In this document: piece by piece, positions 55,508 through 64,000 of the stretch | How the letters are laid out: every line of letters starts with the position of its first letter | Numbering within the stretch: position 1 is the stretch's first letter | Origin: Acidobacteriota bacterium | GTDB taxonomy: Bacteria; Acidobacteriota; Vicinamibacteria; Vicinamibacterales; UBA2999 | Length of the DNA: 64,000 nt | Assembly (NCBI GenBank): GCA_030697165.1 | Contig: JAUYQQ010000003.1 | Location: forward strand, 124,001-188,000 | Direction: 5' to 3' | Position numbers and translations under genes: made by a program | The notes under the pieces: model-generated | Told to the model about the DNA's origin: nothing | Seen by the model: only the letters and a program-made list of their open reading frames with translations | Databases searched by the model: none

Positions 55508-56014
55508 TCAGGCCTGCAGGTTCGTCACGGCGGGCGTGTAAGTATTGCGGACGCCTTCGGCGATCAGGATGGCCACCCCCGCGATAATGGCCATGTCGGC
55601 GACATTGAAGACGCCGGTCCTGAGCGGACCGATTCCCACATTGAGAAAATCGATCACCCGGCCCATGGCCACCCGGTCCACCAGGTTCGAGACCCCGCCG
55701 GCCAGGAACAGCGCCAGGCCGGCCTGGCCCAGGCGCGAAAACCGGCTGCGCAGCGCCAGCACCGCTGTCGCGAGCAGGAACAGTCCGTTACCAAACTGAA
55801 AGAAGGTGGCTCGTAGTTCGGGGCGCCACTGCGCGCCAACACCCAGGAACGCCCCTGGGTTCTCGTGGTACGTCAGCCGGACCGTGTCCGAGAAGAACGA
55901 CTGGTCGGGCGCGCCCGTCAGGGTCGTCATGGCGTAGTGCTTCGTCGCACGGTCGCAGGAGGCGGTACCGGCGAGGAGCAGGCCGAGCAGGAGTAGCCGT
56001 CTGAGGTCTTTCAT
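55508..56014 (-). CDS. lspA: lipoprotein signal peptidase II
   Basis: 168 aa. CDRATKHYA near the N-terminus, YHENPGAFLG, GGVSNLVDRVAMGRVIDFLN and FNVADMAI hold the conserved catalytic Asp residues (VIDF and NVAD). Four hydrophobic segments. It cleaves prolipoproteins, here likely including the lipoproteins of this window. It starts 7 nt after guaB on the same strand, so the two may be co-transcribed. Confidence 0.95.
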   Translation of the reverse strand: MKDLRRLLLLGLLLAGTASCDRATKHYAMTTLTGAPDQSFFSDTVRLTYHENPGAFLGVGAQWRPELRATFFQFGNGLFLLATAVLALRSRFSRLGQAGLALFLAGGVSNLVDRVAMGRVIDFLNVGIGPLRTGVFNVADMAIIAGVAILIAEGVRNTYTPAVTNLQA

Positions 56015-56021
56015 CGCGGGG

Positions 56022-57535
56022 CTACTCCACGCGATAGTTCGGCGCTTCTTTCGTAATCGTCACGTCGTGGACGTGGCTTTCGCGGAAGCCGGCATTGGTG
56101 ATGCGGATGATCTCCGCGTCGCGCTGCAGGTCGGGGATGGTCGCCGCGCCGCAGTACCCCATGCCGGCCCGCAGGCCGCCCATCAACTGGTGCACCACCA
56201 TCGACATGCTGCCCTTGTGCTGCACGCGGCCCTCGATGCCCTCGGGCACCAGCTTCTCCATGCTCGGCTTGCCGGCGGGACTGGTGCCGCTTTCGAGCTC
56301 GAAGTCGTCCTGGAAGTAGCGATCGCGGCTGCCCTTGCGCATGGCGCCGATCGACCCCATGCCGCGGTACTCCTTGAACGTCCGGCCTTGATAGAGGATC
56401 AACTCGCCGGGGCTCTCGTCGGTGCCCGCGAACAGGTTGCCGGCCATCACGCAGCTGGCGCCCACGGCCAGGGCCTTCACCACGTCGCCCGACGTGCGGA
56501 TGCCGCCGTCGGCAATCACCGGGATGTCATGCTTGGCCGCGGCCGCCGCGCACTCGGCGATCGACGAGATCATCGGCATCCCGATGCCGGCGACGATGCG
56601 GGTGGTGCAGATGGAGCCGGCGCCGATGCCGACCTTCACCGCGTTGACGCCGATCTTGATCAAGGCCTCGGTGGCCGCTGCGGTCGCCACGTTACCGGCG
56701 ATCAGATCGAGATCGGGAAACGCCTTGCGGATCGCCTGCACAATGTCCATCACGCCCTGCGAGTGGCCGTGCGCGGTGTCGATCACCAGCACGTCCACGT
56801 GCGCGTTGACCAGCGCCGTGGCGCGCTCGAGCGTGTCGCGGGCAATGCCCACCGCGGCGCCGGTGCGCAGGCGGCCGAGCGAGTCCTTGCACGCATTGGG
56901 ATACTTGATTGCCTTCTGGATGTCCTTGACGGTGATCAGGCCCTTCAGCATGAAGTCCTTGTCGACGACCAGGAGCTTCTCGACCTTGGCGTGATGCAGG
57001 ATCTCACGGGCCTGGTCGAGCGTGGTGCCAACCGGCACGGTGATCAGCTTGTCCTTGGTCATCACCTCCGCCACCGTGCGCGAGAGGTTGGTCTCGAAGC
57101 GCAGGTCGCGGTTGGTGAGGATGCCGACCAGCCGTCCCTCGCGGCTGCCGCCCTCGGTGATGGGGACGCCCGAGATGCGGTACTTCTGCATCAGCTCGAG
57201 CGCCTCGCGAATCAGCGCCTCGGGCGCCACCGTGATCGGGTTGACGATCATGCCGCTCTCGGAGCGCTTCACGCGATCCACCTCGAGCGCCTGGTTCTCG
57301 ATCGACAGGTTCTTGTGGATGATGCCCAGGCCGCCCTGCTGCGCCATGGCAATGGCCATCTCCGACTCGGTGACGGTGTCCATCGCCGCGCTCAGCAGCG
57401 GCACGTTCAGCTTGATGTTCTTCGTGAGGCGGGTGGTGACGTCGACCTGTGCCGGCAGCACGGTGGAGTGCCGCGGCACGAGGAGGATGTCGTCGAAAGT
57501 GAGGGCAGTGCGCAGTCCAGATTCGAGAGGGTTCA

Positions 57536-57536
<1 letters not shown>
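56022..57536 (-). CDS. guaB: IMP dehydrogenase
   Basis: 504 aa from ATG 57536, which overlaps the secA stop by 1 nt (TAATG); the longer frame to 57578 runs into sec[38 protein letters not shown], two CBS modules (~100-215), [15 protein letters not shown] (catalytic Cys) and the flap with [18 protein letters not shown]. It makes XMP in guanine nucleotide synthesis. Confidence 0.97.
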
Positions 57537-60469
<2,933 letters not shown>

Positions 60470-60509
60470 GTTGGGAAAAAGGCGGGATGCCTATCTCCCG
60501 ATTATATCT

Positions 60510-61430
60510 TTAGTTGCCGCTGGCGCGGCGGGGGGTGAGCAGGAGCTGGAGCGGGTTGAGGATGCGGCCGTTGGCGCGCACCTCGTAGTGCAGGTGCGGG
60601 CCGGTCGTGCGTCCGGTGGTGCCGACCAGTCCAAGCAGGTCGCCGCGCTTCACGGCCTGGCCGTCGCGAACCTTGAACGCCGAGAGGTGGCCGTAGCGGG
60701 TTTCAATGCCGTAGCCGTGATCGATGACCACCAGGTTGCCGTAGTTCCCGGCCATCGCGGCGCTGCTGACCGTGCCGTCGGCCGTGGCATAGACGGGGTC
60801 TCCCTTGTCGGCGGAGATGTCGAGACCGGGGTGAAAGTCTTTCTCACCGGTGAGCGGATCGGCGCGATTGCCCATGCTCGACGACAACCAGCCGTGGGTC
60901 GGCCAGATCGAGGGCGTCGCCGCGGCCAGCGCATTGCGCTTGTCCACGTTGGAGCGCACGGTCTGCAGGCGGCTCTCGAGGCCCTGGAGCAGGTCCCTCA
61001 GCACGTTAAAGGTGTTTTCAGGCGACGCCAGCCCGGGCGCCAGGGTAGTGAGCGTGGCGCTCGCGGTCGGCCCGCCCATCGCGCGGTTCTTGACCACGGC
61101 CGGCAGCTTGTCCATGGAGTTCTGCAGCGCGGGGTCAAGGGCGGCCTTGGCGCCGAGGTCCGACATCGTCGTCTGGAGCGCGACAATCTGGCCGGCCAGG
61201 GTTTCGGTCGCCGCCCGGTAGCTGGCGTTCTCGAGCTCAAGCGTGTCGTGCGCGACGTATAACGCGGCCACGTCGTACCGCGCCTTGAAGGCGGCGCCGA
61301 CGCCAATCAACATGGGCAGGCCCACCGCGATCGACACCACAGCGGCCGCCACCTTCACGCTGATCGTGAAGCGACGCACGACACCGGTCGTGCGGTCGGC
61401 CAGAACAATGGTGTATCGCTTAGAGAGCAT
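60510..61430 (-). CDS. M23-family peptidase (LytM), membrane-anchored
   Basis: 306 aa from ATG 61430; a TTG three bases upstream. One N-terminal transmembrane helix (VAAAVVSIAVGLPMLIGVGA), a coiled-coil-like stretch (LELENASYRAATETLAGQIV), then LytM: FHPGLDISADKGDPVYATAD, YGNLVVIDHGYGIETRYGHL and GPHLHYEVR. The His/Asp pattern HPGLD and HLHYE binds zinc. It is probably a peptidoglycan endopeptidase or a regulator of amidases. Precedes secA on the same strand. Confidence 0.9.
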   Translation of the reverse strand: MLSKRYTIVLADRTTGVVRRFTISVKVAAAVVSIAVGLPMLIGVGAAFKARYDVAALYVAHDTLELENASYRAATETLAGQIVALQTTMSDLGAKAALDPALQNSMDKLPAVVKNRAMGGPTASATLTTLAPGLASPENTFNVLRDLLQGLESRLQTVRSNVDKRNALAAATPSIWPTHGWLSSSMGNRADPLTGEKDFHPGLDISADKGDPVYATADGTVSSAAMAGNYGNLVVIDHGYGIETRYGHLSAFKVRDGQAVKRGDLLGLVGTTGRTTGPHLHYEVRANGRILNPLQLLLTPRRASGN

Positions 61431-61592
61431 CAAGTACCTGAGTGATTTGGGTTTCCCGTCTCGGCGACGTGAGTTCGTAGGCTAGCACGGCCCCGGGGAA
61501 TCCCGAAACGCAAATTGCCGAGTTGTGCAGATTTTCGCTGTTTGTTCGTCTCCAATATGAGAAAAGCTGAGCAGTCGGCCGTCTAGCCGGGT

Positions 61593-62966
61593 ATGGCAAA
61601 GCTTCCGGTCGTCCTGGTCCACGGCTACAGCGACAAGGGGGAGAGCTTCGGAGGCTGGCGGACCTTCCTGGCGGCGGCCGGCTACGACGCCCGGACCATC
61701 CACGTCGGTAACTACGTCTCCCTCAGCAACGAGGTCAGCCTCAAAGACATTGCCGAGGGCTTTGACCGGGCACTGAGGGAGGCCGGTCTGAATGACACGG
61801 CGCCGTTTGACGCCATCGTCCACTCCACCGGCATGCTGGTGGTTCGCGAGTGGCTCGCGGGGACGAGCGGGGCGGCTGGCAGCCCACGCCTGGCCACCCA
61901 GCGGCAGGGCCGGCTCAAGCGGCTGGTCGGCCTGGCGCCGGCCACGTTTGGAAGCCCGATGGCGCACAAGGGGCGAAGCTGGCTCGGCGCCATGTTCAAA
62001 GGAGGACGTGAACCCGGCCCCGACTTCATGGAAGCCGGCGACCAGGTTCTGGCCGGACTCGAACTGGGCAGCCAGTACACGTGGGACCTGGCCCATCACG
62101 ACTTCCTGTCGTCCACCGCTGTCTACGGCAAGAGCGCCAGCACGCCATTTCCCTTCATCTTCGTTGGCCTCAAAGACTATGGCTGGCTGAGGCGGGCGGT
62201 CACCGAGCCTGGCACCGACGGCACGGTGCGGTGGTCGGGCGTCGGCTTCAACAGCCGCAAGATCGCGATCGACCTGACCGTCGAGCCCTCACGACGCAAA
62301 CGCGTCCAGATCGAACCGTGGAAGAACACCGCGGTGCCGCTGGTGTTCCTGGCTGGTCTCAATCACGCATCGATCCTGACGAAGCCGTCTCACGACTTGC
62401 AGCAGATGATCCTGGCCGCGTTGACGGTGTCGTCCGGCCCGGACTATGGAGCCTGGTGCCAACGTCACCTCGCCGCCAATGCGGCGACGCTCAGAGCCGC
62501 CCGCGCGACCCGCTGGCAACAGTTCGTGATCCACGCGGTTGACGAGCGGGGCGACGGCATCACGGACTACTTCATCGAAATGGGCACCGTCGGCCCGCGG
62601 GGATTCGCCGCGCTCGCGGCCTTCGATCTCGATGTGCATGCCTACAAGAACGATCGCAGCTTCCGTTGCTTTCACGTCAATCTCGACAAACTGCCAAAGC
62701 ACCTGGGCGGCATGGCGATTCGTGTCATCGCGCAATCGGGCACCGAGTTGGTGGCCTACCACGGCTTCGACTCGAGCCACGGCGCCCTGGCGCGCCCGCG
62801 CGAGGCGGGCAAGTGGGATGCGGTGCTCGAATTCGATGAGGACCTCGGCCGCGATGACATCCGGTTTTTCTTTCCGTACACCACGACACTGGTGGAGGTG
62901 AAGTTGAACCGCGAGCCGATGCCGCTCGGCGGGGTGAACCGGGTGTTCTGGTTCAAGGAGGACTGA
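61593..62966 (+). CDS. alpha/beta hydrolase
   Basis: 457 aa, ATG. VVLVHGYSDKGESFGGW gives the oxyanion loop. The nucleophile elbow is IVHSTGMLVVREW with S78; the residue before Ser is His rather than Gly, as in some lipases and PGAP1-like hydrolases. LAPATFGSPMAHKG follows, and LNHASI may hold the catalytic His. The C-terminal ~160 residues (WQQFVIHAVDERGDGITDYF, FSFPYTTTLVEVKLN-type FFFPYTTTLVEVKLNRE) look like a separate beta domain. No signal peptide is visible. Substrate unknown. Confidence 0.7.
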   Translation: MAKLPVVLVHGYSDKGESFGGWRTFLAAAGYDARTIHVGNYVSLSNEVSLKDIAEGFDRALREAGLNDTAPFDAIVHSTGMLVVREWLAGTSGAAGSPRLATQRQGRLKRLVGLAPATFGSPMAHKGRSWLGAMFKGGREPGPDFMEAGDQVLAGLELGSQYTWDLAHHDFLSSTAVYGKSASTPFPFIFVGLKDYGWLRRAVTEPGTDGTVRWSGVGFNSRKIAIDLTVEPSRRKRVQIEPWKNTAVPLVFLAGLNHASILTKPSHDLQQMILAALTVSSGPDYGAWCQRHLAANAATLRAARATRWQQFVIHAVDERGDGITDYFIEMGTVGPRGFAALAAFDLDVHAYKNDRSFRCFHVNLDKLPKHLGGMAIRVIAQSGTELVAYHGFDSSHGALARPREAGKWDAVLEFDEDLGRDDIRFFFPYTTTLVEVKLNREPMPLGGVNRVFWFKED

Positions 62967-63056
62967 GGCGCAACCGAGGGTCGACTACGGCTCCGTGGTG
63001 AGCGGCTGGAGGAGCTGAAGGACAGGCTGCCGGCGCAATCAAGCCCCGTACGGACG
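62967..63056. other. 90-nt gap between convergent genes
   Basis: No feature beyond short G+C-rich sequence is seen; no clear hairpin with a T-run. Confidence 0.4.
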
Positions 63057-63710
63057 TTAGGAGTCCGGGATTGCCAGTCGCCGCAACCGTTCTGCCAGCG
63101 CTTCGCGAAACGACGTCAGCTCGCCGGTCGACAGCGACACCAGCATCTGGGGCAGGGGCGTCACAGGAAACCGACTGAGCAGCCAGGCCATCACTCCCGG
63201 ATCAATTCCCGCGTCTTTCGCCAGGGCGAGCGTGAGATCCGCCTCCGGTGGATAGCCGGCGCGATCCAGAAACAGCAGATCCACCAGGTCACGCGGCTCA
63301 GACCGGGAGAGGACGCACGTCAGCTTGTTCGCCCGCCGGTCAGCAAGCGATTCCACTTGGACGCCTTCAACCACGTCCGGGCCGCCGATGTCGGCCACCG
63401 CTTCGAACACCAAGTCGATGTCCACCTCACCGTCGGCACCAGTCAACACGCCGCGCACGAACGTGCCGGCATCACGGACCACTCGGATCGTGACGCCCGC
63501 CTCCGGTGCGATCTCCGGAAGCAGGGACACGGCGTCGCGATGAGTCTGCCGATCGTGGAAAACGAGGTCCGCATCGCGCGATAGACGGTGACGCAGATGC
63601 ACGCCCGACAGCGCCGCACCTCCGGCCAGATGAAATGGCGTCCGCGCGTGGCAGACCTGCAGGAACCGCAGCGTCGAGGGCTGGACTATGCGACGGTCGA
63701 AGGTGGCCAC
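63057..63710 (-). CDS. AbiEii/AbiGii-like nucleotidyltransferase
   Basis: 217 aa from GTG 63710, with GGGAG 8 nt upstream; the frame is open to 63989 but that part is the antisense/overlap of the partner. FHLAGGAALSGVHLRHRLSR and DADLVFHDRQTHRD form the nucleotidyltransferase (GS..D.D) pattern, followed by EVDIDLVFEAV and RANKLTCVLSRSEPRDLVDL. This family includes AbiEii toxins, which modify tRNA or other RNA. The 25-nt overlap with the upstream small gene indicates a two-gene unit. Whether it acts as a toxin is not shown. Confidence 0.75.
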   Translation of the reverse strand: MATFDRRIVQPSTLRFLQVCHARTPFHLAGGAALSGVHLRHRLSRDADLVFHDRQTHRDAVSLLPEIAPEAGVTIRVVRDAGTFVRGVLTGADGEVDIDLVFEAVADIGGPDVVEGVQVESLADRRANKLTCVLSRSEPRDLVDLLFLDRAGYPPEADLTLALAKDAGIDPGVMAWLLSRFPVTPLPQMLVSLSTGELTSFREALAERLRRLAIPDS

Positions 63711-63973
63711 GTCTGCTCCCCTGGATCGATCTGAAGCAACCATGCCCACATCGCGCGACTGCGACCGAGGTGTCGCACCAGATGCGGCCACTGCGCACGA
63801 ACCGCCGAAGGGGTGGTGAACCGCCAGACGTCGGCGGTGTGAGCTTCGCGCAGCAGCGCGCCCAGCCAGTAGGCACGGATCGCGGGATCGGGATCGTTCA
63901 GCCGACGAGCGAAGCCAGCCTCGGTGAGGTCGGTCCACCACAGGAAGTATGGGCGAACCGGAGCAGGGGACAT
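63686..63973 (-). CDS. small partner of the AbiEii-like nucleotidyltransferase
   Basis: 95 aa, ATG at 63973. RPYFLWWTDLTEAGFARRLN, RAYWLGALLREAHTADVWRF and AQWPHLVRHLGRSRAMWAWL. The composition is rich in Trp and Arg. It overlaps the nucleotidyltransferase start by 25 nt, so it is probably its antitoxin or regulator. A TAAACT -10-like box (63980-63985) is 6 nt from the ATG. No DNA-binding motif is obvious. Confidence 0.7.
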   Translation of the reverse strand: MSPAPVRPYFLWWTDLTEAGFARRLNDPDPAIRAYWLGALLREAHTADVWRFTTPSAVRAQWPHLVRHLGRSRAMWAWLLQIDPGEQTWPPSTVA

Positions 63974-64000
63974 GGCGGCAGTTTACCATCGCCGTCCTCG

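Overview
The window is G+C-rich bacterial chromosome with tightly packed genes, many GTG/TTG starts and 1-4 nt stop/start overlaps. Gene content points to an Acidobacteriota member, probably of the Vicinamibacteria type: a PknB-like kinase fused to a PD40/TolB-type propeller, a gcvT-H-P operon, class A RNase P RNA, and dispersed palindromes that are translated as VASGFSRT- or LRQGYGGQ-like peptides. This taxonomic call is inference; there is no rRNA gene here to test it. The diderm envelope is supported by lipoproteins, LspA, beta-barrel proteins and SecA.

Layout. (1) 1-21442 is a surface-glycan region: three SAM methyltransferases, a radical SAM enzyme, two flippase-like (LPG-synthase-TM) proteins, three GT4 glycosyltransferases, a sugar epimerase/reductase, three large polytopic (GT-C-like) membrane proteins, an SGNH-hydrolase lipoprotein, a beta-barrel and three paralogous lipoproteins that share an unrecognised C-terminal domain. 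(2) 21520-29242 is housekeeping: ttcA, dtd, an outer-membrane protein, dapF, a DUF4398-like lipoprotein, radC, larC, metG. (3) 29344-32028 is a Ser/Thr kinase with propeller, bracketed by two matching 59-nt palindromic repeats. (4) 32127-40473 holds tatD, a polyprenyl diphosphate synthase, ligA, an HtrA protease, an NtrC-type regulator, rnpB and a GalE-like epimerase. (5) 40398-42529 holds two exported proteins in one operon: a kinase-like protein of HipA/FAM20 type and a PPP-like phosphatase. (6) 42946-46860 holds a ComEA-like protein, a pseudopilin, a PilZ-like protein, an enhancer-binding-like regulator that lacks GAFTGA, and two unknown small secreted/membrane proteins. (7) 46923-54459 holds gcvTHP, a class IV aminotransferase, NAD(P)HX repair and tsaE. 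(8) 54503-55185 is a Phd/VapC module. (9) 55239-61430 holds lspA, guaB, secA and an M23 peptidase. (10) 61593-63973 holds an alpha/beta hydrolase and an AbiEii-like nucleotidyltransferase with a small partner.

How it works together: region 1 probably makes, modifies and exports a cell-surface polysaccharide, with lipoproteins decorating or processing it outside. The most attractive candidate for an undescribed system is the exported kinase-like/phosphatase pair (40398-42529). The most pervasive oddity is the set of short palindromic repeats that sit inside, or supply the ends of, at least six coding sequences. No tRNA, rRNA, CRISPR array, transposase or integrase was seen.
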